Origin: Candidatus Obscuribacterales bacterium
GTDB lineage: Bacteria > Cyanobacteriota > Vampirovibrionia > Obscuribacterales > Obscuribacteraceae
Direction: 5' to 3'
Assembly (NCBI GenBank): GCA_019744775.1
Contig: JAIETZ010000005.1
Location: 1-64,000 of the forward strand
Length of the DNA: 64,000 nt
Below, piece after piece: positions 44,508-52,294 of the stretch. Every line of letters starts with the position of its first letter. The first letter of the stretch is position 1. The notes beneath the pieces are model-generated. The model ran no database searches and was not told where the DNA came from. It saw only the letters and a list, made by a program, of their open reading frames with translations. Both the position numbers and the translations under genes were made by a program.

Positions 44508-44786
44508 ATGTCGCACGAAATCAAGGACAAGCCGAAGCTTATCAACCGTGTAAAGCGCATTCGTGGGCAGTTAGCGGCTGTTGAAAAGGCTCTTGAGGAC
44601 GATCAGGAGTGTGCTTCAATCCTGCAAACAATTGCTGCCTGTCGTGGCGCGATTAATGGTCTTATGGCTGAAATTATGGAAGATCAAATCCGTTGCCATG
44701 TCTTAGATCAAGATGAGAAGCCATCAGCTGAACAATCTAAGGCCGCTCAGATGCTCGTTGATATTGTCAAAGCATATCTGAAATAG
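44508..44786 (+). CDS. CsoR/RcnR/FrmR-family metal-responsive repressor
   Basis: 92 aa, all-alpha DUF156 family: KLINRVKRIRGQLAAVEKAL, ECASILQTIAACRGAINGLM. By my count the sensor positions are His3, Cys35, Gln60 and His64, with Cys45 and Cys63 nearby. His3, Cys35 and His64 match RcnR/InrS-like nickel/cobalt sensors, while Gln at 60 departs from the usual His. Ligand binding should release it from the G-tract dyad upstream, derepressing itself and the His-rich gene (inference). Confidence 0.88.
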   Translation: MSHEIKDKPKLINRVKRIRGQLAAVEKALEDDQECASILQTIAACRGAINGLMAEIMEDQIRCHVLDQDEKPSAEQSKAAQMLVDIVKAYLK

Positions 44787-45203
44787 CTAGTGATCGTGGC
44801 CGAAACAACTTCTAAGGCGATGATTGAGAACACTGGCAGTAATTAAAAAGACGCTACCCAAAACATTTACTGGGATTTCGCCTGAAGGTCCCAAAAGATT
44901 GTCAGCAAAGAAGCTACCAAAAATTACTAGAGAAAAGCCAAAACACATGCTGGCAAGAACTCGCTTCTTGCCGTGTTTGAAATAGCCCGGAATTATTGCC
45001 AAGGCGCACAAAGGCAAGATTATCAATGCAATTGTTTGGTCGCTTAAACCGAACACGCTGCGACTCAATCCAAACGCCGGCAGTACGGCAAGCAATATAG
45101 GCATTGTCAGGCAGTGAACAATGCATACTGACGGCCCCACAACGGACAATACGTTGCAAAAGGCTGCGCCTCTCTCCATCCAGCTCATGTTGGTTTCGAC
45201 CAT
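44787..45203 (-). CDS. MerC-like membrane protein
   Basis: 138 aa with four hydrophobic segments. The first contains VCIVHCLTMPILLAVLP, the MerC-type Cys pair. The C-terminus is LRSCFGHDH, ending in possible metal ligands. MerC carries mercury in resistance operons; MerC-domain proteins beside metal sensors in other bacteria are less well defined. It converges on the repressor gene with no gap (stop 44787, neighbour ends 44786). Met6 is an alternative start. Confidence 0.75.
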   Translation of the reverse strand: MVETNMSWMERGAAFCNVLSVVGPSVCIVHCLTMPILLAVLPAFGLSRSVFGLSDQTIALIILPLCALAIIPGYFKHGKKRVLASMCFGFSLVIFGSFFADNLLGPSGEIPVNVLGSVFLITASVLNHRLRSCFGHDH

Positions 45204-45267
45204 ATAGTCTGAAAATATACACGATTTAATGATACTTTGCAGCCTTGCGTTACATAAAATAAGGGCT

Positions 45268-45963
45268 ATGTTAACGCGTTGTCCCTATCCCGATTGCCGG
45301 CATGAATTTGAGTTGCCGGATGACATGACGCCTCGCAGCGGCGACTGCGCTTCCTGCGCACGTCCAATGCTTAATCGCCTGCTAATCGGCATAGTCAAAA
45401 TGGAAGAGCGCGCTCAAAGAATTGCTTCGCAATTATTCACCGAAAATACTGTCACTGATGGGACGAAAGAACCGTTTATCGTCATTGCCGAAGATATTCG
45501 CAGTCTTTGGAATGTTGGATCAATTTTTCGTACTGCTGATGGAGCAGGTGTTTCTCGAATAATTTTGACTGGTATAACGGGCAGCCCGCCGCGCAACGAA
45601 ATAGCTAAAGTAAGTCTGGGTGCAGAAGACACGGTGCCTTGGAATTACAGCGTCTCTTCTCTCGAGGCTGTTCTTATGTTGAAACAGCGCGGCTATCAAA
45701 TTGTCGGTTTGGAGAGATCGGATAGCAGTCAATCTTTGTCCGATGCATTGTCCAACCATGTTTTGAAAACACCACTGTGCTTGGTCGTGGGTAATGAAGT
45801 AACTGGTGTGTCTCCGGAGATTTCGCGTCAGTGCGATGCTGTCTGCCACCTGCCAATGCGTGGCATGAAAGAATCTCTCAATGTGGCGGTTGCCTTTGGA
45901 ATTGCTGTTTATGCGATTGCCGAATATTTTTCGACTCAGGACCTTTGTCCCACACGCATGTAG
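45268..45963 (+). CDS. SpoU/TrmH-family RNA 2'-O-methyltransferase with N-terminal zinc ribbon
   Basis: 231 aa from the ATG at 45268. The SPOUT knot has the three SpoU motifs: EDIRSLWNVGSIFRTADGAG, LVVGNEVTGVS and LPMRGMKESLNVAVAFG. Ahead of it lies CPYPDC...CASC, a four-Cys zinc-ribbon-like module absent from typical TrmH. It probably methylates a ribose in tRNA or rRNA; the target is unknown. The 3' end overlaps the convergent methyltransferase gene by 28 bases. Confidence 0.85.
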   Translation: MLTRCPYPDCRHEFELPDDMTPRSGDCASCARPMLNRLLIGIVKMEERAQRIASQLFTENTVTDGTKEPFIVIAEDIRSLWNVGSIFRTADGAGVSRIILTGITGSPPRNEIAKVSLGAEDTVPWNYSVSSLEAVLMLKQRGYQIVGLERSDSSQSLSDALSNHVLKTPLCLVVGNEVTGVSPEISRQCDAVCHLPMRGMKESLNVAVAFGIAVYAIAEYFSTQDLCPTRM

Positions 45964-46679
45964 AGCGGCAATTTGATCTTGTGTTTGCTACCGTTGTTAG
46001 GGACGATGTTTTGAAGTTCTTCAGCTAGTTGTACAATCGGACTTTCACCTATAGCTTTTCTATAAATCTCAGATGCCGACCAGCTTGAATAAAATCCCAG
46101 CATGCGTTCAATTGTCCACTCATCTTCATGCACCAATGCCGGTGCTTCAATTTCCAGAAATGGAAAGGGCAAATTGCGATACTTCTCCTGAACATATTTT
46201 GTTGGTGGTGGCCAATACGGTTTGACTCTTTCATAGAATGCTTCCAGCGTTTTTTTGAGATAATCAGGGCCGATGAGCCAACCGTATCCCCAGACGGCAA
46301 GTATGCCTTTGGGTTTGAGCACTCGATTTACTTCTTTGTAAAACGCATTTAGATCAAACCAGTGAACAGCATTTGCTGCTGTAATGAGATCGCAACTGGA
46401 ATCTGCTAATTGGCTTTCTTCAGCCGGTGCTGTGCGAAACGTAATGTTCTCGACGGGCGGAGCTTGTGCTATTTGTGCGTCGCTTGAATCGGTGGCAACT
46501 ACATTTTCAAAAATCTGTCCAAGTTGAATGGCTGCCTGGCCGCTGCCTGTTCCGGCGTCCCATGCCAGTGTTTTACCAGGAGTAACGCTGGACAAGAATT
46601 CAAACAACTCTTTGGGATAACCTGGTCTGTGGCGAATGTAATTTGCTGCTTGCAGATCAAAGAGGTGTTGAAAGCTCAT
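45936..46679 (-). CDS. Class I SAM-dependent methyltransferase
   Basis: 247 aa. AWDAGTGSGQAAIQLGQIF is the SAM loop, VATDSSDAQIAQA the acidic strand and ANAVHWFDLNAFYKEVNRVL a Methyltransf_11-type segment. It resembles small-molecule methyltransferases that begin SFQHLFDLQAANYIRHRPGYP; substrate unknown. AGGAG lies about 10 bases upstream, inside the end of the preceding 59-codon gene, which suggests translational coupling. It is the last gene of the asparaginase-kynB-btpA operon. Confidence 0.85.
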   Translation of the reverse strand: MSFQHLFDLQAANYIRHRPGYPKELFEFLSSVTPGKTLAWDAGTGSGQAAIQLGQIFENVVATDSSDAQIAQAPPVENITFRTAPAEESQLADSSCDLITAANAVHWFDLNAFYKEVNRVLKPKGILAVWGYGWLIGPDYLKKTLEAFYERVKPYWPPPTKYVQEKYRNLPFPFLEIEAPALVHEDEWTIERMLGFYSSWSASEIYRKAIGESPIVQLAEELQNIVPNNGSKHKIKLPLYMRVGQRS

Positions 46680-46682
46680 CTA

Positions 46683-46862
46683 TTACTTCTCCTGCGTCAC
46701 CTTGGCTAACTCTTCCTTCAATTTGCTGATGGCTGTGTCAAATCGTGGAAGGCAATGTTTATGGTGAGAATTACCGGCAAATTTCTCATCGTGCACCTTG
46801 CGCTCATTCTCAAGATGATTGATAGTCCGGGCCAAATATTCTTTGTCTATTACTACTTGCAT
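46683..46862 (-). CDS. Small charged helical protein, 59 aa, unknown
   Basis: ATG at 46862, TAA at 46683-46685. The product begins MQVVIDKEYLARTINHLENE, has a central HHKHC and ends TAISKLKEELAKVTQEK, which looks like an amphipathic coiled-coil helix. It starts 6 bases after the btpA-like stop and ends 3 bases before the methyltransferase ATG, filling the gap. The fit between neighbours and the Shine-Dalgarno it holds for the next gene support it as real. I do not recognise the family. Confidence 0.6.
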   Translation of the reverse strand: MQVVIDKEYLARTINHLENERKVHDEKFAGNSHHKHCLPRFDTAISKLKEELAKVTQEK

Positions 46863-46868
46863 GTGTTC

Positions 46869-47651
46869 TCACTTGGTCGCTGCCGCCATCAGGCGCTTGA
46901 CTCGTTCCGGGTCGACTTTGTTGCGCCAGTTGCCTTCGTGTTTGAAGGCAGATCCGACAATGAGAGCATCGGCATGTTCTGAATATTGACGGATGTTTTC
47001 CGCGGTGACTCCGGAGCCGACAAGCACCTTGGCGGAAGTAGCTAAGCGTACTGCCTCAACTTCGCGAGCATCAGCCGGCTCGCTTGTAAAGCCGCCAGTG
47101 ATTATAACGCCGTCTGCTCCGAAGAACTCGGCGGTGCGAGCAGTTTCAGTGAGGCTGATGTCCGATGTAATCGCGTGCGAGGAATGTTTTTTCTTGATGT
47201 CGGCAAATATACGTATGTGTTCGCCTTTGAGATAGGCTCTTCGCCTCATCAGGACTGCCGCGGAAGATTCATGCAATCCCTCATCGCCCACGTGCGCAAA
47301 GACAAATCCTTCGGCTCTAATAAAATCGAGCCCACAGGAAACAGCAACGCCCAATGATTCGAGATTAGCAGCAGCTAGAAGTTGAACACCGGTCGGCAAC
47401 ATAGCCTCGCGTTTAACAGTGTTTGCAACAACGGCCATTGCGGCAACTGTTTCCGGCTCAACATAACCTTTTAAGTAAGGTGCATCATGCATGTTCTCAA
47501 CGATCAGCGCATCAACGCTTTCTTTTTTATAGGTCATCGCGTCGTTCAATGCAGAGTTGAGAATCTCTTCTATGCTCCCCTTGTATCCTGCCGAGCCTGG
47601 TAATGGCGGAAGGTGGATTACACCAATAACGGAGCATCTACGGTTAAACAT
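46869..47651 (-). CDS. BtpA/SgcQ-family TIM-barrel protein
   Basis: 260 aa. The start SVIGVIHLPPLPGSAGYKG and GADGVIITGGFTSEPADA with VLVGSGVTAENIRQY match the BtpA family. BtpA is needed for photosystem I stability in Synechocystis, and relatives elsewhere resemble sugar or nucleoside enzymes, so the role in a non-photosynthetic setting is open. It starts on the base after the kynB stop codon, placing it in the same operon as tryptophan breakdown genes. Confidence 0.85.
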   Translation of the reverse strand: MFNRRCSVIGVIHLPPLPGSAGYKGSIEEILNSALNDAMTYKKESVDALIVENMHDAPYLKGYVEPETVAAMAVVANTVKREAMLPTGVQLLAAANLESLGVAVSCGLDFIRAEGFVFAHVGDEGLHESSAAVLMRRRAYLKGEHIRIFADIKKKHSSHAITSDISLTETARTAEFFGADGVIITGGFTSEPADAREVEAVRLATSAKVLVGSGVTAENIRQYSEHADALIVGSAFKHEGNWRNKVDPERVKRLMAAATK

Positions 47652-48311
47652 TTATTTGACTCCTGTTTGTTTCAAGAGAACCGCGCGAACTGGTGAAGCC
47701 TCAAGCTCCATAAACTTTAGGGGTGGGGCGACCAAAAAATAATTGCCTTCAGACACACTTGTTAAATCGAGATTCTCAAGCCAGCACATTCCGGCTTTTA
47801 TGAGTTCATGATGAGCGGCAAGTGTTTTTGAGTTGATGTGATCAACTGATGGCGTATCCAGTCCTATTAGTTTCGTGCCTTTGGAAGCTAAATATTGCAC
47901 GAGCTCTACAGATAGATACGAATAGTTGTTTTCAAATACTTCGTATCTTAGAGACTTAGCCGTCCTGAATAGCACTCGTTCAACATTTGCTTTATCCAGC
48001 TTGTCTTTCGTTGCTGCAAGCGATATTTCGCCTTGAAAAGGAGCCAGGTCAATTACTGTTGCCGGACCAATAAATGCCGCCAGCTTCATTAGCCCGGCGG
48101 TGCCTCTAAGTGAATCTAGACTTCCTTTAACGTGCACTGGCGCATCTGCATGTGTTCCAACATGTGGACTCATGGTCAACTTTGTAAGATTGAAGCAACT
48201 GTCCTTGCCGAGTGTGACGGTTGTCTCTTTGCTAAAAGGCGTGTCACCAGGGAAGCAAGCAGTCTTTGCTGAGATTGGTATTGAAATATCAATTAGCTCA
48301 TAGTCTTGCAT
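47652..48311 (-). CDS. kynB: Kynurenine formamidase (arylformamidase, cyclase family)
   Basis: 219 aa. The metal motif HVGTHADAPVH and the LTMSP lead-in identify the KynB/cyclase fold. LIGLDTPSVDHINSKTLAAH and the FLVAPPLKFMELEASPVRAV end match KynB. It hydrolyses N-formylkynurenine to kynurenine and formate, the step after kynA. It overlaps the asparaginase gene by 19 bases and abuts btpA. Context with kynU, KMO and HAAO supports the assignment over other cyclase-family members. Confidence 0.88.
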   Translation of the reverse strand: MQDYELIDISIPISAKTACFPGDTPFSKETTVTLGKDSCFNLTKLTMSPHVGTHADAPVHVKGSLDSLRGTAGLMKLAAFIGPATVIDLAPFQGEISLAATKDKLDKANVERVLFRTAKSLRYEVFENNYSYLSVELVQYLASKGTKLIGLDTPSVDHINSKTLAAHHELIKAGMCWLENLDLTSVSEGNYFLVAPPLKFMELEASPVRAVLLKQTGVK

Positions 48312-49351
48312 GCTGTTGCCTTGATTTCGAAATGAAAGTTGTTGTGTAGATGAGCATTGTTCGGGTCAGCTTTCTCTTCTGCTCGTAGACCAAGCTGATG
48401 GAAAATTTCCTTAACAATTGTCTCCATGTGATGCATATCTGTACCTGAAGCGAGTTTGATGACAATTCCCAATCCAGTCGGATACTGGGCATTCGGTAAG
48501 AGTGAAATGGCAAGCAGCCCATCGGCTCCTTGCTTGGACAATAGTTCCACATCTTTTGATTCTGTCAGCTCACCTTGCATGATGCGAGTATCAATGCGAT
48601 TTTTGCCTCCGATAATTTCGGGGAAGTCGTGCATGTAGCTACGCAAGTTTGTCCATTCGCGAAGCATTTCCTGCAAATGTTTTGGTGCTGCTTGAATTTG
48701 CTTGACTGTGAAGTCACTACCTAGTTTTGTGTACAATTTCGCTAAATCTGAAATGGCAAAAGCATAGTTGGGAATGCGACAGCCATCTACAGTTGTCGGA
48801 AATTCAGCATTTTGGCTTTTCAGCAAATAAGCCAGCAACTGTCGTAATGGTTCAAACTGCTTTCCTTCCGGAGCTAGGTAATTGTCCGACGGTAAATTAC
48901 CAGCTTTCATCGCCAGCAGATAACCCATGTGTTTGCCGCTGCAATTGTTGTATTTGGAATTTGGTCCTGCGCCCTTATCTTTGAGGTGAATTCTGTCAGC
49001 TTGCGCCATTGGATAAGTGGCAGGGCATTGAAGTTTTTCTTGACTAACTTTGCCGATTTCTGAAATCTCGTCCAACGTTTTGAGGTGAATTTCCTCAGCG
49101 CTATGAGAAGACATCATGAGCGCATAATGATGCGGCTTTAGCTGTGGATAACTCGCCTTTAGAACGGGCAAATGGGCCAATAATTGCCACGCTTTTAAGC
49201 AAGAGCGAGTCCAGAGGACATAGCTGGTGTCGCCTATATCCAGGATTTCATTTTCCTTGCCATCAATTATCGATATTGCACCGGTAACAGTGACTTCAGT
49301 CCTGCCGGATCTCTCAATGCTATAAATTGGCGCCCAGGGAAATGAAAGCAA
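48293..49351 (-). CDS. Type III (Rhizobium-type) L-asparaginase
   Basis: 352 aa from a TTG at 49351 with AAGGAG six bases upstream; the frame continues 14 codons further but that part is not family-like. TRSCLKAWQ (SxxK), MMSSHSAEE and NNCSGKHMGYLLA with later conserved Cys (VDGCRIPNY) match the asparaginase_II (ReAV) family, which is unrelated to E. coli asparaginase. It releases ammonia from asparagine. First gene of the kynB operon, so amino-acid nitrogen recovery may be the common theme (inference). Confidence 0.82.
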   Translation of the reverse strand: MLSFPWAPIYSIERSGRTEVTVTGAISIIDGKENEILDIGDTSYVLWTRSCLKAWQLLAHLPVLKASYPQLKPHHYALMMSSHSAEEIHLKTLDEISEIGKVSQEKLQCPATYPMAQADRIHLKDKGAGPNSKYNNCSGKHMGYLLAMKAGNLPSDNYLAPEGKQFEPLRQLLAYLLKSQNAEFPTTVDGCRIPNYAFAISDLAKLYTKLGSDFTVKQIQAAPKHLQEMLREWTNLRSYMHDFPEIIGGKNRIDTRIMQGELTESKDVELLSKQGADGLLAISLLPNAQYPTGLGIVIKLASGTDMHHMETIVKEIFHQLGLRAEEKADPNNAHLHNNFHFEIKATACKTMS

Positions 49352-49464
49352 GCCTATCTCCTTGTTGACAAGGTTTTTCCTTTGCAAAAACAAAATAGTA
49401 GCAAAAGTAGAGCCGCCAAGTATTTTGAGTTTGAAAGCTGAGATAATTGCAGCGGAGGCGGAGC

Positions 49465-49965
49465 ATGTTTACAACGATCAACCTCAAGAATTGGATAAAC
49501 GAAAACAGGCATTTATTGAAACCGCCTGTTGGAAATAAGTGTGTCTGGGAAAATCGCGAATTTATCGTCATGATTGTTGGTGGTCCCAATACTCGCACTG
49601 ACTATCACGTCAACCTAAGCGAAGAATTTTTCTATCAGCTTGAGGGAGATATCGTTCTCAAGGTTATAGATAACGGTAAACCAATGGATATATCCATAAA
49701 AGAGGGAGAGATTTTTCTCTTGCCGGCTAATACCCCTCATTCTCCAAGACGTCCGGCTAATACTGTCGGTCTGGTCATCGAAAGACAGCGCAGGGAGACT
49801 GAGATTGATGCCTTGCAATGGTATTGCGAGAGTTGCGGTGAAAAATTATACGAGGAAAAATTCAACTTGACTGATATTACCGGTCAATTTCAACCTATTT
49901 TTGAACGGTTTTTCAACAGCGATGCCAGCACCTGTAAAAAGTGCGGAACTAAGGCAAAGCAATGA
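49465..49965 (+). CDS. nbaC: 3-hydroxyanthranilate 3,4-dioxygenase
   Basis: 166 aa from the ATG at 49465, which has GGAGG about 7 bases upstream. The cupin iron site is DYHVNLSEEFFYQLEG (His, Glu) and LPANTPHSPRRP (His). The C-terminal YCESCGEKL and STCKKCGTK form a rubredoxin-like Cys4 second iron site, typical of bacterial HAAO. It opens the ring of 3-hydroxyanthranilate. It overlaps the ACMSD gene by 4 bases and leads the four-gene operon. Confidence 0.92.
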   Translation: MFTTINLKNWINENRHLLKPPVGNKCVWENREFIVMIVGGPNTRTDYHVNLSEEFFYQLEGDIVLKVIDNGKPMDISIKEGEIFLLPANTPHSPRRPANTVGLVIERQRRETEIDALQWYCESCGEKLYEEKFNLTDITGQFQPIFERFFNSDASTCKKCGTKAKQ

Positions 49966-51017
49966 ACAAGATAGATATTCATACCCATATCCTGCCTGCT
50001 GAACTGCCGTCTTTCAAGGACAAGTACGGCTATGGCGGCTTTATTGTTCTGGACCATCATAAGCCTGATAGAGCGCGCATGCTCAAAGATGACGGGCAGT
50101 TCTTCCGTGAAGTTGAGTCGAATTGCTTTGATCCCAAAGTGCGTCTTGCCGAAATGGACAAAATGGGCGTCAATGTTCAGGTGCTTTCCACGGTGCCTGT
50201 TATGTTCAGCTACTGGGCAAAGCCGGAACACGCTCTGGATTTGTCGCGTTTTTTAAATGATCATATTGCCGGCGTTGTGGCGTCCAGTCCAAAGCGTTTT
50301 GTAGGACTTGGTACATTGCCGATGCAAGATCCCAAACTTGCTGTTCAAGAACTTGAGCGATGCGTAAGAGATTTAAAATTGGCCGGTGTGCAAATCGGAT
50401 CGCATATTAAAAATTGGAATTTGAGCGATAAGGAATTATTTCCAGTCTTTGAGGCAGCAGCCGAATTGGGTGCTGCGATATTTGTGCATCCGTGGGACAT
50501 GATGGGGCAAGACCGCATGCCTAAGTACTGGCTGCCCTGGCTTGTCGGTATGCCGGCGGAAGTTTCCTTGGCTATCTGTTCCATGATTTTTGGTGGCGTA
50601 TTTGAAAAGCTGCCAAAGCTGCGCGTTGCTTTTGCTCATGGCGGCGGAGCATACTGCATGACATTGGGTCGCATTGAACATGGTTTTGTTTCTCGTCCTG
50701 ATCTCTGCGCGGTGGACAACAGCATAAATCCACGTGATTATTGTGGACGCTTTTTTGTTGACTCGCTTGTGCATGACCCAGGAGCACTGCGATATGTGCT
50801 TGATGTTCTCGGTGAAAATTGCGTTGCCTTAGGCTCCGATTATCCATTTCCTTTAGGTGAAGCACAGCCGGGGGCAATGATTGAATCCATGAATGATTTG
50901 ATGCCGGGGACTAAACACCGCCTGCTCTGCGAAACAGCACTCACCTGGCTGAATAGGAAGCATTCAGATTTTGACATACCCTTGTTTGGTCAAACGGAGG
51001 AACGTACAAGCGTATGA
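49962..51017 (+). CDS. nbaD: 2-amino-3-carboxymuconate-6-semialdehyde decarboxylase (ACMSD)
   Basis: 351 aa. The amidohydrolase-2 metal site is KIDIHTHILPAE, with FVHPWDMMGQDRM, FAHGGGAYCMTLGRIEHGF and GSDYPFPLGEAQPG. This gives the zinc ligands and the Asp. It diverts aminocarboxymuconate semialdehyde away from quinolinate/NAD toward 2-aminomuconate, so the operon is built for catabolism rather than NAD synthesis. 4-base overlaps on both sides. Confidence 0.93.
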   Translation: MNKIDIHTHILPAELPSFKDKYGYGGFIVLDHHKPDRARMLKDDGQFFREVESNCFDPKVRLAEMDKMGVNVQVLSTVPVMFSYWAKPEHALDLSRFLNDHIAGVVASSPKRFVGLGTLPMQDPKLAVQELERCVRDLKLAGVQIGSHIKNWNLSDKELFPVFEAAAELGAAIFVHPWDMMGQDRMPKYWLPWLVGMPAEVSLAICSMIFGGVFEKLPKLRVAFAHGGGAYCMTLGRIEHGFVSRPDLCAVDNSINPRDYCGRFFVDSLVHDPGALRYVLDVLGENCVALGSDYPFPLGEAQPGAMIESMNDLMPGTKHRLLCETALTWLNRKHSDFDIPLFGQTEERTSV

Positions 51018-52294
51018 CAGCCGTTCCACAAACTGTGAAGTATGAAAACAGCGAAGAGTTTGCGCAGACGATGGATCGTGATGATCCATTAGGCGCATAC
51101 CGTTCAAAGTTCGCCTTTCCGAAACGAGCCAACGGCGAGCCTTATCTTTATTTTGCCGGCAATTCATTGGGGCTAATGCCTGAAAGTGCCAGAGACTACG
51201 TCAATGCAGAGTTTGACGATTGGGCAGCTTTTGGAGTTGAGGGGCATTTAGGCGCGCGCAAACCGTGGTTGCCTTATCACGAGAACCTCACGGAAATGTC
51301 GGCTCGTCTGGTGGGCGCAAAGCCTCTTGAAGTTGTTGTTATGAACAGCCTGACTGTTAACCTGCACCTAATGATGGTCTCCTTCTACAGACCAAGTAAG
51401 ACAAAATTCAAAATATTTATTGAGGCGAATGCTTTTCCGTCTGATCAATATGCTGTGCAGTCGCAGGCAAAATTTCATGGTTTTGATCCAGCCATTGCCA
51501 TTGGTGAGTTTCCACCTCGTGCAGGTGAGATTACATTACGCACAGAAGATATTTTGGAGACTATAGCCCGAGAAGGTGAATCACTTGCTCTTATTGTTTT
51601 GGGTGATGTGAATTATTTGACAGGTCAGGCTTTTGATATCCCGTCCATTGTTAAGGCCGCAAGAAAAGTCAATTGTCTAGTTGGACTTAATTTAGCTCAT
51701 GGTGCCGGAAATCTTTTATTGCAATTACATGATTGGGATGTGGATTTTGCCGTTTGGTGTAGCTACAAATACTTGAATGCTGGACCAGGCGGTATTGCCG
51801 GATCTTTTGTGCATGAGCGTCACAGCAAAGAATTTGATTTGCCGCGGTTTGCCGGTTGGTGGGGGCACAACAAGAAAACACGTTTTGAAATGCCTTCTAA
51901 GTTTGATCCGCTTGCCGGTGCCGAAGGTTGGCAGTTAAGCAATCCGCCGATATTGCAGTTAGCTGCATTAAGAGCTTCCATGGAGATTTTCGATCAGGCA
52001 ACAATGCCTGCATTGCGTAAGAAAGGTGATTGGCTCACTGGCTATCTAGAATATTTACTTGCTGAAATGCCAGGCATTTCAATTATTACGCCAGGCGATC
52101 CAAAAGCCAGAGGCAACCAACTGTCATTAAAGATCAAAAACAATCCGAAAGCACTTTTGGAGACATTGAAGTCTCAGGGTGTAATTTGTGATTTCCGCGA
52201 GCCGGACATCATTCGTGTGGCACCTGCGCCTCTGTATAACAACTTTCAGGATGTTTATCGCTTTCACCAGGTAGTAGCTAAGCATGTTCGCTAA
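51014..52294 (+). CDS. kynU: Kynureninase
   Basis: 426 aa PLP enzyme of aminotransferase fold type I. YFAGNSLGLMPESARDYVN, EANAFPSDQYAVQSQ and the PLP-lysine region VWCSYKYLNAGPGGIAGSFV are diagnostic. It splits 3-hydroxykynurenine to 3-hydroxyanthranilate and alanine. The last 11 bases overlap the KMO gene. Confidence 0.95.
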   Translation: MTAVPQTVKYENSEEFAQTMDRDDPLGAYRSKFAFPKRANGEPYLYFAGNSLGLMPESARDYVNAEFDDWAAFGVEGHLGARKPWLPYHENLTEMSARLVGAKPLEVVVMNSLTVNLHLMMVSFYRPSKTKFKIFIEANAFPSDQYAVQSQAKFHGFDPAIAIGEFPPRAGEITLRTEDILETIAREGESLALIVLGDVNYLTGQAFDIPSIVKAARKVNCLVGLNLAHGAGNLLLQLHDWDVDFAVWCSYKYLNAGPGGIAGSFVHERHSKEFDLPRFAGWWGHNKKTRFEMPSKFDPLAGAEGWQLSNPPILQLAALRASMEIFDQATMPALRKKGDWLTGYLEYLLAEMPGISIITPGDPKARGNQLSLKIKNNPKALLETLKSQGVICDFREPDIIRVAPAPLYNNFQDVYRFHQVVAKHVR

